NCBI GenBank assembly: GCA_047971485.1
Contig: JBKDZR010000044.1
Coordinates: 1 to 47,738, forward strand
Source of the DNA: JBKDZR01 sp047971485
GTDB taxonomy: Bacteria > Pseudomonadota > Alphaproteobacteria > Rhodobacterales > Rhodobacteraceae
DNA length: 47,738 bases
Direction of reading: 5' to 3'
Part shown: positions 33,250-41,074 of the stretch, one piece after another
Layout of the letters: the number at the start of each line of letters is the position of its first letter
Numbering within the stretch: position 1 is the stretch's first letter
Position numbers and translations under genes: made by a program
The notes under the pieces: model-generated
Database searches by the model: none
Seen by the model: the letters and a program-made list of their open reading frames with translations, nothing else
Told to the model about the DNA's origin: nothing

Positions 33250-34253
33250 TTCAAGGCGTCCCGCGCCAGATCCAAAACATCGGGGCTGATCTTCAGATCC
33301 TTGATCAGCTTGTCCTGGGCCGGCTCAAGGCGCGCACGCAGAGCGGCCGCTTCCTCGGGAGGCTGCTCAACAAATATCATGCCGGCCGCTTCCAGCGTGG
33401 CACGGGCATCGGCCTGCTGTTTGGCGGCGGCGGCACGTTGACCGGGCACGAACTCGGCCCATGTATCGCGAAACATCTGCTGTTGCTCGGCGGAAAGCTG
33501 GCCCCAATAATCGCGGCTGACGATCGGCATGTAATACCCGATCACCATGCGGTTGGTGTAGGCATAGCGCAGCCCGGATTCATGCAGCGATGCCTGCAGG
33601 ACTGACACGTTGGATGACACAATCGCATCCACCGTGCCCTGCTGCAGGGCCAGCGGCACATCCGTGTAGGGCATCGACACCGGGTTTGCACCCAGTTCTT
33701 CAAGATAGGCCACAGCACCGACCCCGCCAGGATGACGGGTTTGAAGGCCTCGGAAATCTTCCAGGGAATTCAACGGGGTTTTGGTGGAATAGGTATTGAT
33801 CTCGCCCAGAATATACCAACCGATCATCGCCTCGACGCCCATCTTTTCACCCAGCATGGCAGTCAGGCGCTGACCCAGCGGCCCATCGACCACGGCATTC
33901 ATCTGATCCGAGGTCAGCCCGGCGAACATGGGCAGTTCCGTCAGCACCAGATTCTGCTCGATCCGGCTGAGCGGCGCAGTCGAGACAATCGCCATCCCGG
34001 CATCGCCCCGCGCGACCGCACGGCCGGCATCGCGGCTGGAATAGAGCTGGCCGGAATCGAAGATCTCCACCGTCAGCTCTCCGTTCGAGCGCTCAGTCAG
34101 CGCCTCGGCAAAGTGGCCGACATAGACATTGCGCATATGGCCCGGCGGCGTATCCAGGGTGATGGTCAGCTTTGGCCCTGCCCAAACAGCCCCGGTGGTC
34201 AGCGTGGTTGCGGCCGTCAGAATAGCGGCCATCAAAAGGCGCGATGTAGTCAT
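33246..34253 (-). CDS. dctP: TRAP transporter substrate-binding protein (DctP family)
   Basis: A 335-residue periplasmic receptor. It has a Sec signal peptide of about 25 residues (MTTSRLLMAAILTAATTLTT, cleavage near VWA-GPKL). Then come GHFAEALTERSNGELTVEIF, FRGLQTRHPGGVGAVAYLEE (probable carboxylate-binding arginine), PYTDVPLALQQGTVDAIVSS, and the long hinge helix. The start is ATG 34253 with GGGAGG upstream; an in-frame ATG at 34277 lacks a site. It is first in the operon. A GCCAAT-N9-ATTGGC palindrome lies 80 bases upstream and probably controls expression. Confidence 0.92.
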   Translation of the reverse strand: MTTSRLLMAAILTAATTLTTGAVWAGPKLTITLDTPPGHMRNVYVGHFAEALTERSNGELTVEIFDSGQLYSSRDAGRAVARGDAGMAIVSTAPLSRIEQNLVLTELPMFAGLTSDQMNAVVDGPLGQRLTAMLGEKMGVEAMIGWYILGEINTYSTKTPLNSLEDFRGLQTRHPGGVGAVAYLEELGANPVSMPYTDVPLALQQGTVDAIVSSNVSVLQASLHESGLRYAYTNRMVIGYYMPIVSRDYWGQLSAEQQQMFRDTWAEFVPGQRAAAAKQQADARATLEAAGMIFVEQPPEEAAALRARLEPAQDKLIKDLKISPDVLDLARDALK

Positions 34254-34606
34254 GTCTGTCCTCCCATAGCCGGGCACCGACCCGGTGACGCGACTTTAGG
34301 GAAAGGGATGATAGCTGAAAAATAGATACTTCGCCAATCTGATAGACATTGGCTATAGCTCAAGATCCTCAGCTGAGAACCAAGCCACTTCTCTGCAAGT
34401 GTCTTGGAGTCACTGATGGAAAAATACAAAACATTTCAAATTTCTACCTTGCGGCCAGCCATCACAGCAAATGCCAGCCTGCCGCTTGTTGCCCAGGCGA
34501 TAGAACAGGGCCCAACATGACAGGAGCGCCCCATCAGCAGTTGATCTGGCGCGCCACATGGTCGACAAAACAGAGCAGCCGTTCCCCCGCCCCGTCCGGA
34601 GACCCC
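34254..34606. other. Divergent intergenic region, TRAP operon / GT29-like gene
   Basis: 353 bases holding the promoter side of dctP (AT-rich, 34300-34440) and the palindrome at 34333-34353. The open frame extending upstream of the GT29-like gene (34349-34606) does not look like protein and has no start signal. Confidence 0.5.
34333..34353. promoter_or_regulatory. Palindromic operator candidate GCCAAT-N9-ATTGGC
   Basis: Perfect 6-base arms (34333-34338 and 34348-34353) with a 9-base spacer, 80 bases upstream of the dctP start. The AT-N9-AT spacing matches LysR-type boxes such as ATC-N9-GAT. The LysR encoded at the far end of this operon is the obvious candidate binder. Confidence 0.55.
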
Positions 34607-35263
34607 ATGGCCAAGCCAGACAGCCTGTTCACCCTGTTCCAACGATCCTGGCGGCGCAAGGGCAAGGTCGATGATCATGTGACCACGGATCCTGGCGATG
34701 CCGCCTTCGCCCGGGCGATGGACCAGCTGCAAAGCGCCCTGCCCCCGGCTGTGAATGTGGTCGGCAACGCCGCCAGCCTGCTGGATCGGCCTTATGGCCC
34801 GATCATCGACGCGGTACCGACCATCCGCTTCAACAGCGCCCAGATCCAGGATCCGGCCGCCCAAGGCAGCCGCTGGGATTTCGTCGCCACCTCGAACGAG
34901 GACACCCTGGCCCATTACGCCAAGACGCCTCCCGCCTTTCACACGCTGCTCTTCACACCCTATTTCGACCTGCATCTGGATCGCCCTGGCCATCACCCCC
35001 TGCCGGTACCGGTGCTGGTCTATCCGATCCGCCTGTCGCTTCAGTTGATGGCCAAGCTGCGCGCCCGGCCCACGACCGGCATGCAGATCCTCTGGCTGCT
35101 GGATGCGCTGGGGCGGCGCGAAGTGGGCATCTTCGGTTTTGACTGGAAACGCACACCCACTTTTTACGATCCGAAACGTGACCGCGACCCCCACAACCAT
35201 TTCGGTGAGATGATGCTGGCGCGGCGGCTGATTCGCCGCAACCGCTGGGTCCTGCACCGCTGA
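34607..35263 (+). CDS. Glycosyltransferase family 29 (sialyltransferase)-like protein
   Basis: A 218-residue protein showing the GT29 sialylmotifs in order. The L-like motif is VNVVGNAASLLDRPYG followed by IID and IRFN (about 49-76). The S-like motif is TTGMQILWLLDALGRREVGI ending GFDW (156-180). The VS-like H-x4-E is His196/Glu201 in HNHFGEMM. GT29 enzymes use CMP-activated sugars; bacterial members are little studied. It has no signal peptide or transmembrane anchor, unlike eukaryotic members, and is shorter than they are. ATG 34607 follows CGGAGACCCC. It is a single gene flanked by unrelated genes. Its acceptor, and whether the donor is CMP-sialate or CMP-Kdo, are unknown. Confidence 0.7.
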   Translation: MAKPDSLFTLFQRSWRRKGKVDDHVTTDPGDAAFARAMDQLQSALPPAVNVVGNAASLLDRPYGPIIDAVPTIRFNSAQIQDPAAQGSRWDFVATSNEDTLAHYAKTPPAFHTLLFTPYFDLHLDRPGHHPLPVPVLVYPIRLSLQLMAKLRARPTTGMQILWLLDALGRREVGIFGFDWKRTPTFYDPKRDRDPHNHFGEMMLARRLIRRNRWVLHR

Positions 35264-35305
35264 CCCCAGGCCCGGGGACACCCCGGGCCATGGGAAGAAG
35301 CTGCG

Positions 35306-36745
35306 TTATTCCGGGGTCCAGCCGCCGATGGCCTTGACCTCCAGGAAATCTTCCAGCCCGTATTCGCCGCCCTCCCGGCCGATACCGGATTGCTTGACAC
35401 CGCCAAAGGGGCTGCCCGGCGACCGCGGCACGCCGTTGATCTCGACCATGCCCGAGCGCAGGCGCCGCGCCACGCGGTTGGCCCGCGCCCCATCGCCGGA
35501 CTGGATGTAGTTGGTCAGCCCATAGGGCGTATCATTGGCAATGGCGATCGCCTCGTCTTCGCTGTCAAAGGGCAGGATCGAGAGAACCGGGCCAAAGATT
35601 TCCTCGCGCGCGATGGTCATCTCGTTGGTCACATCGGCAAAGACCGTGGGCCGAATGAAATAGCCACGATTGGTGCCCTCGGGACGCCCCGGGCCACCGG
35701 CGGCCAGACGGGCGCCTTCGCGGATCCCCGTCTCGATCAGGGCCTGAACCTTCTCGAACTGCACGGCGCTGGCCACGGGGCCGATATGGCGTCCTTCTTC
35801 ACTGGCAGCAGAAACGGCAGTGGTTTCGGCCGCCCGCACCGCCTCGGCCACCGCGCTTTCATAGCGTGACCGTTCCACCAGCATCCGCGTCGGCGCGTTG
35901 CACGACTGGCCGGTGTTGTTAAAGCAATGGCGCGCCCCCCGGGTCACGGCCTTGTCATCGGCATCGGCGAAGATGATGTTGGCACCCTTGCCGCCCAGTT
36001 CCAGCGTCACCCGCTTGATCGTATCGGCCGCCGATACGGTGATCGCCCGCCCCGCACGGGTCGATCCGGTGAAGCTGACCATATCCACATCGGGATGTGC
36101 GGACAGGCGGCTGCCCACCCCCGGCCCATCGCCATTGACCAGGTTGAAGACACCGGCGGGAACGCCCGCAGCATCGCAAACCTCGGCAAAGATCATCGAG
36201 GAAATCGGCGCGATTTCCGACGGTTTCAGCACCATGGTGCAGCCCGTGGCCAAGGCCGGCGCGACCTTGAGCATCACCTGGTTCATCGGCCAGTTCCACG
36301 GGGTGATCAGCGCACACACCCCGATCGGATCCAGCAGGATGCGGTCGCTGTCGGCACCATGGGGCAGCCGGCGTTCGAATTCGAACGCTTCGAGGCTGCG
36401 GATAAAGGCCCCCAGATGGGACTTGCCGGCCCCGACCTGCGAACTGCGGGCCAGATCAATGGGCGCCCCCATTTCCTGACTGATCGCCTCGGCGATGTCA
36501 TCGGCCCGGGCGTTATAAGCCTCTTGCAAGGCCCGCAGCAGATCCAGACGTTCCGCCTTGGTGCTGCGTGACCAGCTGTCAAAGGCGCGTTTCGCAGCGG
36601 CCACGGCAGCGTCGGCATCGGCCTCACCGCCCAGGGAAATAACGGCAAAGGCCTCTTCTGTGGAGGGATCGACCACCTCCAGATCGCGCCCCGCCCGGGG
36701 GGCAACCCAGGCCCCATCAATATAGAATTCGCGTTTCTCGATCAT
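35306..36745 (-). CDS. NAD(P)-dependent aldehyde dehydrogenase
   Basis: Oxidises an aldehyde to the acid. The 479 residues carry PWNWPMNQ (149-156, oxyanion Asn151), LKPSE with Lys174, FTGSTRAG (225-232), the general base Glu249 in LELGGKGANIIF, and nucleophile Cys282 in NNTGQSCNAPTR. FGGVKQSGIGREGGEYGLED is at the C-terminus. GQSCNAPTR and the overall pattern resemble the broad-range bacterial group rather than betaine or succinate-semialdehyde enzymes. ATG 36745 follows GAGGAGCGCAACA. It is divergent from the peroxiredoxin. The substrate is not evident. Confidence 0.92.
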   Translation of the reverse strand: MIEKREFYIDGAWVAPRAGRDLEVVDPSTEEAFAVISLGGEADADAAVAAAKRAFDSWSRSTKAERLDLLRALQEAYNARADDIAEAISQEMGAPIDLARSSQVGAGKSHLGAFIRSLEAFEFERRLPHGADSDRILLDPIGVCALITPWNWPMNQVMLKVAPALATGCTMVLKPSEIAPISSMIFAEVCDAAGVPAGVFNLVNGDGPGVGSRLSAHPDVDMVSFTGSTRAGRAITVSAADTIKRVTLELGGKGANIIFADADDKAVTRGARHCFNNTGQSCNAPTRMLVERSRYESAVAEAVRAAETTAVSAASEEGRHIGPVASAVQFEKVQALIETGIREGARLAAGGPGRPEGTNRGYFIRPTVFADVTNEMTIAREEIFGPVLSILPFDSEDEAIAIANDTPYGLTNYIQSGDGARANRVARRLRSGMVEINGVPRSPGSPFGGVKQSGIGREGGEYGLEDFLEVKAIGGWTPE

Positions 36746-36874
36746 TGTTGCGCTCCTCAACGGAAGAATTTGCGCCAGAGTGTCATCCCCCCGAAACACC
36801 CGCAAGCAGGATCTGGCAAGATCTCGCGGATGTCGTATGTATAAGCGGACACAAACCTACGGAGGAGATACCCC

Positions 36875-37528
36875 ATGTCCTTGCGCATCAACGACACGGT
36901 TCCCGATTTCACCGCCCAGACCAGCCAGGGCGAGATCCGGTTTCACGACTGGATCGGCGACAGCTGGGCCATCCTGTTCAGCCACCCCAAGGATTTCACC
37001 CCGGTCTGCACCACCGAATTCGGGGCCGTAGCCCAGCTGGACGCCGAATGGAAAAAACGCGGCACCAAGGTGATCGGCGTCTCCGTGGACGGGGTCGAAG
37101 ATCACAAGAAATGGATCGGCGATATCGAAAAGGTCGGCGGCGCAGCCGTGTCCTTTCCGATCATCGCCGATGAGGGGCTGGCCGTATCCAAGGCCTTCGA
37201 CATGCTGCCCGCCGAGGCCTATCTGCCTGATGGCCGCACCCCCGCCGACAGCGCCACGGTGCGCGCGGTCTTCATCATCGGGCCGGACAAGAAGCTGAAA
37301 CTGTCGATGACCTACCCGATGACCGTGGGCCGCAACTTCGCCGAGGTCCTGCGCGCCCTGGACGCCCTGCAAACCAGCGCTGGCCATAATGTCGCCCTGC
37401 CGGCCAACTGGGCGCCAGGCCAGGACGTGATCATCCCGACCTCGGTCAGCGATGCCGATGCCAAGGCCAAATTCGGCGATATCGAAACGCTGCTGCCCTA
37501 TCTGCGCAAGGCCAAGGCCCCGTCCTGA
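36875..37528 (+). CDS. 1-Cys peroxiredoxin (Prx6 family)
   Basis: Thiol peroxidase for H2O2 and organic hydroperoxides. The 217-residue protein has FSHPKDFTPVCTTEFG with the peroxidatic Cys45 and no other cysteine, so it is a 1-Cys type needing an external reductant. The long C-terminal Prx6 extension (YPMTVGRNFAEVLRALDALQ and the dimer region to the end) is present. It starts after CGGAGGAGATACCCC. A 12-base tandem duplication covers its stop codon. The divergent aldehyde dehydrogenase suggests a shared stress setting, but nothing more specific is visible. Confidence 0.95.
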   Translation: MSLRINDTVPDFTAQTSQGEIRFHDWIGDSWAILFSHPKDFTPVCTTEFGAVAQLDAEWKKRGTKVIGVSVDGVEDHKKWIGDIEKVGGAAVSFPIIADEGLAVSKAFDMLPAEAYLPDGRTPADSATVRAVFIIGPDKKLKLSMTYPMTVGRNFAEVLRALDALQTSAGHNVALPANWAPGQDVIIPTSVSDADAKAKFGDIETLLPYLRKAKAPS

Positions 37529-37562
37529 GCGCCGTCCTGAGCGCCGTCCCCATCGAACCAAA

Positions 37563-37596
37563 AAGCGCCGCCATGGGAGGGACCATGGCGGCGCTT
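37563..37596 (-). terminator. Strong hairpin terminator between prx and DUF1127 gene
   Basis: Perfect 14-base arms AAGCGCCGCCATGG (37563-37576) and CCATGGCGGCGCTT (37583-37596), loop of 6. On the minus strand the stem runs straight into TTTTT-like sequence, so it terminates the DUF1127 transcript. On the plus strand it lacks a T-run but may still protect or end the peroxiredoxin mRNA. Confidence 0.85.
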
Positions 37597-37635
37597 ATGC
37601 TCAACCCGGGGGGGATTGAGGAAACGTAAGAAAGA

Positions 37636-37854
37636 TCAGCCGACGAAGATGCGGCGGATCAGGTCTTCGCGGTTCAGACCGCGACGGGCCAGTTCGTCAT
37701 CGGACATGGCCGACAGACGCTGGTACAGTTTCAGCTTGGCGTTGTTTTCGCCAACCATCACAAGAAAGTTCCACAGGCCACGGAAGGGGGCACCGAGGGC
37801 GGACAGAAGACCGGCAGGTGCGGCGGACTGGGGGGTGGTATCAAACGAAGCCAT
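37636..37854 (-). CDS. DUF1127 domain protein
   Basis: A small 72-residue basic protein ending in the DUF1127 pattern: ENNAKLKLYQRLSAMSDDEL then ARRGLNREDLIRRIF. Small DUF1127 proteins of alphaproteobacteria have been linked to RNA turnover and to phosphate or stress adaptation; the role of this one is unknown. ATG 37854 is preceded by AGGAGAATCACG, which sets the start below a longer open frame. It is monocistronic, with a strong terminator 40 bases downstream. Confidence 0.85.
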   Translation of the reverse strand: MASFDTTPQSAAPAGLLSALGAPFRGLWNFLVMVGENNAKLKLYQRLSAMSDDELARRGLNREDLIRRIFVG

Positions 37855-38058
37855 CGTGATTCTCCTGGTACTAAGCAATGTCGTTGATCCCAACATACGC
37901 AGTCTTGCGGCCTTGAGTACTGGGCTATCGGTCAAAGCCGCTATGCGTGTGCAGCATAAATGCTGCGTTGCAACAATGAATATAAAACAATCATTTACAC
38001 TTCAAAACTTGTGCAGCCTGCGAACTGTTCAATCCGACACCCTGGCCGCTGGACATCC

Positions 38059-38706
38059 CTAAAAGGGACAAGGCGCATGCAGGTTGACCCCCTGCCCGCC
38101 ATCGGGATGGCGTAGCCGCAGCCGCTCGGCATGCAACATCAGGCGTGGGAAATCGCGTGCAGGACCCGTAGCATAAAACGGATCCCCCAGAATCGGGTGG
38201 CCGATCTCACGCATATGGACACGCAATTGATGGCTGCGGCCCGTCTGCGGCATCAAGCGCATCCGCGTGGTGTGCCCCTCGACCCTCTGCACCCGCCATT
38301 CCGTCACCGCCGGCTTGCCCTTGTCGAAATCCACCATTTGCAGCGGCCGGTTCGGCCAATCGACGATCAACGGCAGATCGACCCTGCCGCTTTTGCCCTC
38401 GACCACGCCCCAAACCCGGGCCACATAGGTTTTCGCCAGTTTCCGACGCTCGAACTGAAGGCCCAGATGGCGCTGCGCGTGGCGGGTCAGCGCGAAGACG
38501 ATCACACCCGATGTATCGCGATCCAGCCGGTGAACCAGCAACGCCTCGGGGAAAACCGCCTGCACCCGCGTCAGCAAACAATCGGCCAGATGCGCCCCCT
38601 TCCCCGGAACGGACAGTAGACCCGAGGGCTTGTTGACCGCCAGAATCTCATGATCGTGCAAAATTATGTCCAATGGATCATGGGGCGGATCATAATCTGT
38701 ACTCAC
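38059..38706 (-). CDS. RluA-family pseudouridine synthase
   Basis: A 215-residue RNA pseudouridine synthase: ILAVNKPSGLLSVPG near the N-terminus, the catalytic HRLDRDTSG (Asp62), KTYVARVWG, MPQTGRSHQLRVHM and GHPILGDPFYA. It has no S4 domain and is short, as in RluA, which modifies 23S U746 and tRNA U32. Rhodobacterales homologues are usually named RluA-like; the target RNA is not proven here. It is divergent from the STAS gene. Confidence 0.92.
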   Translation of the reverse strand: MSTDYDPPHDPLDIILHDHEILAVNKPSGLLSVPGKGAHLADCLLTRVQAVFPEALLVHRLDRDTSGVIVFALTRHAQRHLGLQFERRKLAKTYVARVWGVVEGKSGRVDLPLIVDWPNRPLQMVDFDKGKPAVTEWRVQRVEGHTTRMRLMPQTGRSHQLRVHMREIGHPILGDPFYATGPARDFPRLMLHAERLRLRHPDGGQGVNLHAPCPF

Positions 38707-38849
38707 ACCCCGATTTCCGTTATCCAGGAACCGGACCAGTCCATGATCGCCGACGATTGCATCCGCTTTTCTCCGTGAAACCCCGAAAAGGAAACCGATT
38801 GGTAAGGGCTCGGCCTTAGCCTGTCAAAGCATGCCGGAGGACTGACAAA

Positions 38850-39197
38850 ATGGATATTTTCGAAAAGCTGACCGGGGGCCCGGCGCCCGTCCTGATCCTG
38901 ACCCCGGACGGGCAACGGATTGATGCCGCAGCAGCCATTGCCTTCAAGGACCGGATGCGCCAACTGACTGCAACCGGACCGGACCGTGTGGTTCTGGACC
39001 TTTCGGCCGTGCAGTTTCTGGACAGCAGCGGGTTGGGCGCCATTGTCGCCTCATTGAAACAGATGCGCGATGGGCAGACACTGGAACTGGCCGGCGCCCG
39101 CGACATGGTGGCCAAAGTGCTGAACCTGACCCGGATGGACAAGGTGTTCCGCATCCATGACAGTGCCGACTTTCTGGATGGCGGGATGCCGGTCTGA
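38850..39197 (+). CDS. STAS-domain anti-sigma factor antagonist
   Basis: A 115-residue SpoIIAA/RsbV-like protein. The conserved switch FLDSSGLGAIVASLK places the phosphorylatable serine at about 59, matching Ser58 of SpoIIAA; LVLAGA-like strand and LNLTRMDKVFRIHDS follow. Unphosphorylated, such proteins bind the partner kinase and release its target. It is followed 4 bases later by an ATPase of the RsbW type, so the two form a partner-switch pair. No sigma factor or PP2C phosphatase is in the window. Confidence 0.9.
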   Translation: MDIFEKLTGGPAPVLILTPDGQRIDAAAAIAFKDRMRQLTATGPDRVVLDLSAVQFLDSSGLGAIVASLKQMRDGQTLELAGARDMVAKVLNLTRMDKVFRIHDSADFLDGGMPV

Positions 39198-39201
39198 CGC
39201 C

Positions 39202-39657
39202 ATGGGACACGCCCGGCCCAGCCCCCCAAGATGGGAGGTCAGATGCCCCTCGACACCGCTGGACGTACGCGATGCCCTGATCGCGGCGGTCGGCTGGATG
39301 GAAACACGGCAACTGTCCGATGATATCCGCGGCCGGGCGGAACTGGTGCTTGCGGAGGTCTGTAACAATATCTGCGAACATGCCTATCAGGGCAAAGCCC
39401 AGGGCCACATTCGCATCCGCCTGCGGGCTGCTGCCCCGGTGCTGCTTTGCATCGTTGAGGACGATGGCATGGCGATGCCCGACAATGCCCCCCCCGTCCC
39501 CGAAGCGCGCCCCCTGCCCGATGACCGCGATGCCCTGCCCGAAGGCGGATTCGGCTGGTCGCTGATCAAGATGCTGGCCTCGGATGTCCGGTATTGCCGC
39601 CTGGCGGGGCGCAACCGCCTGGATTTCACCGTCTCCGACATCCCGCCAGACGGCTAA
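39202..39657 (+). CDS. RsbW/SpoIIAB-like anti-sigma serine kinase (HATPase)
   Basis: 151 residues with a GHKL ATPase fold: N-box ELVLAEVCNNICEHAY (Glu52, Asn55, Asn56), G1 box CIVEDDGMAMP, and G2 box GGFGWSLIKML (115-125). It is thus able to bind ATP and phosphorylate the upstream STAS protein. ATG 39202 follows the STAS stop by 4 bases; the longer open frame starting at 39157 overlaps that gene and is less likely. The target (sigma factor or other) is unknown. Confidence 0.85.
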   Translation: MGHARPSPPRWEVRCPSTPLDVRDALIAAVGWMETRQLSDDIRGRAELVLAEVCNNICEHAYQGKAQGHIRIRLRAAAPVLLCIVEDDGMAMPDNAPPVPEARPLPDDRDALPEGGFGWSLIKMLASDVRYCRLAGRNRLDFTVSDIPPDG

Positions 39658-39681
39658 CACCGTTCGTTGCGGTGCCGCCGG

Positions 39682-40008
39682 TCAGTTCAGCTGTGCCTGC
39701 AACGGATAAGAACCGTTCTCGAATTCGCCGAACATCTCATGAATATTAGGGTGCTCGATGGGTTCCCCGCTGAGATCGGGCAGCAGGTTTTGTTCCGAAA
39801 CATAGGCGACGTAATAGCTCTGATCATTTTCGGCCAACAGGTGATAGAACGGCTGGTCGCGCGCCGGGCGGCTGTCCTCGGGGATCGAGGCATACCATTC
39901 CTCGGTATTCGAAAACTCGGGATCGACATCGAACACCACCCCGCGAAACGGATGTTTCCGGTGGCGGACAATCTGCCCAAGCTTGAATTTGGCCTGCGTT
40001 TTCAGCAT
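39682..40008 (-). CDS. hspQ: Heat shock protein HspQ (hemimethylated DNA-binding YccV-like)
   Basis: A 108-residue protein with the HspQ/YccV fold: AKFKLGQIVRHRKHPFRGVV, DVDPEFSNTEEWYASIPEDS, QPFYHLLAE, YVAYVSEQNLLPD and HPNIHEMFGEF. In E. coli HspQ is a Lon substrate/enhancer and affects DnaA stability. ATG 40008 (MLKTQAKF) gives the family length; the upstream in-frame ATG adds unrelated residues. It converges on the anti-sigma kinase and is divergent from the AEC transporter. Confidence 0.93.
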   Translation of the reverse strand: MLKTQAKFKLGQIVRHRKHPFRGVVFDVDPEFSNTEEWYASIPEDSRPARDQPFYHLLAENDQSYYVAYVSEQNLLPDLSGEPIEHPNIHEMFGEFENGSYPLQAQLN

Positions 40009-40097
40009 CGGTTTGCAACCTTTCGCTGCGCTTAGTAGACGAAATGCGGGGAGGGTGTCCATGCGCGCAAGCGCCGATAGATAATAGGTGATTGATC

Positions 40098-40979
40098 GTG
40101 TCGCAATTCCTTACGGTGATGGAAATTGTCGCCCCGGTCTTCATCCTGGGAGCCATCGGCTACAGCTGGGTCCGGCTGGGTCATGAATACCGGCTGGAAT
40201 TCGTCACCACCCTGGCGATGACCCTGTCGACCCCCTGTCTGATCTTTACCGCGCTGATGAAGTCCGACATCGACCCCGCCGCCCTGACCGAGCTGTCGGC
40301 CGCCGCCATTGTCGGCTATCTGGCCCTGACCCTGGTGATGGCGGCCCTGGTCTACGGCACCCGGCTGCCCGTTCGCAGTTATCTGGCCCCGCTGATCTTC
40401 GGCAATACCGGCAATGTCGGCCTGCCGCTGGCCCTGTTCGCCTTTGGCGAAACCGGCCTGAGCTATGCGGTTGTCATCTTCGCGGTCATGGCCGTCTGGT
40501 CCTTTACCTTCGGTGTCTGGGTCGTGTCGGGGGGCGGCAGCGTCCTGAAGGTGCTGCGCGAACCCATCGTGGCCGCCTCGCTGCTGGGGGCCCTGTTTCT
40601 CTGGCAAGGGTGGCAAACCCCTGTCTTCCTGACAAACGCGCTGGATCTGATCGGCCAAATCGCCATTCCGATCATGCTGATTACCTTGGGCGTTGCCGTG
40701 GCCCGGTTGCGCCCCGGGCGCCTGGGCCGTGCCGCCTGGTTGTCCGCAGCGAAATACCTGATCTGCATCGCGCTGGCCTGGACCATCGCCCGGCTTTTCG
40801 GCCTCGACCAGGTGGCAACGGCCGTTATGGTGATGCAATTCGCCACCCCCATTGCCGTCACATCCTACATGCTGGCCGAAAAATACGAGGCCGATTCAGA
40901 TTCCGTGGCCGGGTTGGTCGTCGTCTCCACGATCATGGCGGTCGCCGTTTTTCCCGTCTTGCTGGCCATTTTTGTCTGA
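40098..40979 (+). CDS. AEC-family (auxin efflux carrier-like) transporter
   Basis: A 293-residue inner-membrane protein with about 10 hydrophobic helices, organised as two five-helix halves. VAPVFILGAIGYSWVRLG at the start, LSTPCLIFTALMKSDID, FGNTGNVGLPLALFAFGETG (the conserved crossing region), and FATPIAVTSYMLAEKYEADS in the second half identify the family. The family exports or exchanges small organic acids in bacteria; the substrate here is unknown. The start is probably GTG 40098 with AGGTG seven bases upstream; TTG 40092 is the alternative. Confidence 0.88.
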   Translation: MSQFLTVMEIVAPVFILGAIGYSWVRLGHEYRLEFVTTLAMTLSTPCLIFTALMKSDIDPAALTELSAAAIVGYLALTLVMAALVYGTRLPVRSYLAPLIFGNTGNVGLPLALFAFGETGLSYAVVIFAVMAVWSFTFGVWVVSGGGSVLKVLREPIVAASLLGALFLWQGWQTPVFLTNALDLIGQIAIPIMLITLGVAVARLRPGRLGRAAWLSAAKYLICIALAWTIARLFGLDQVATAVMVMQFATPIAVTSYMLAEKYEADSDSVAGLVVVSTIMAVAVFPVLLAIFV

Positions 40980-41074
40980 CCCTCGGGCGAATGTGATGAA
41001 CAGAGCGGGTTTTTCCGTTTCAGCCGCACCCGAGTTTCCCTATTGTGGAAAAAAACACAAAGCGTGAGGCCGAA

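Noticed and set aside
34349..34606. N-terminal extension of the GT29-like gene
   Set aside because: Cys- and Pro-rich non-conserved stretch over the promoter region; ATG 34607 has the ribosome site and gives the correct motif spacing.
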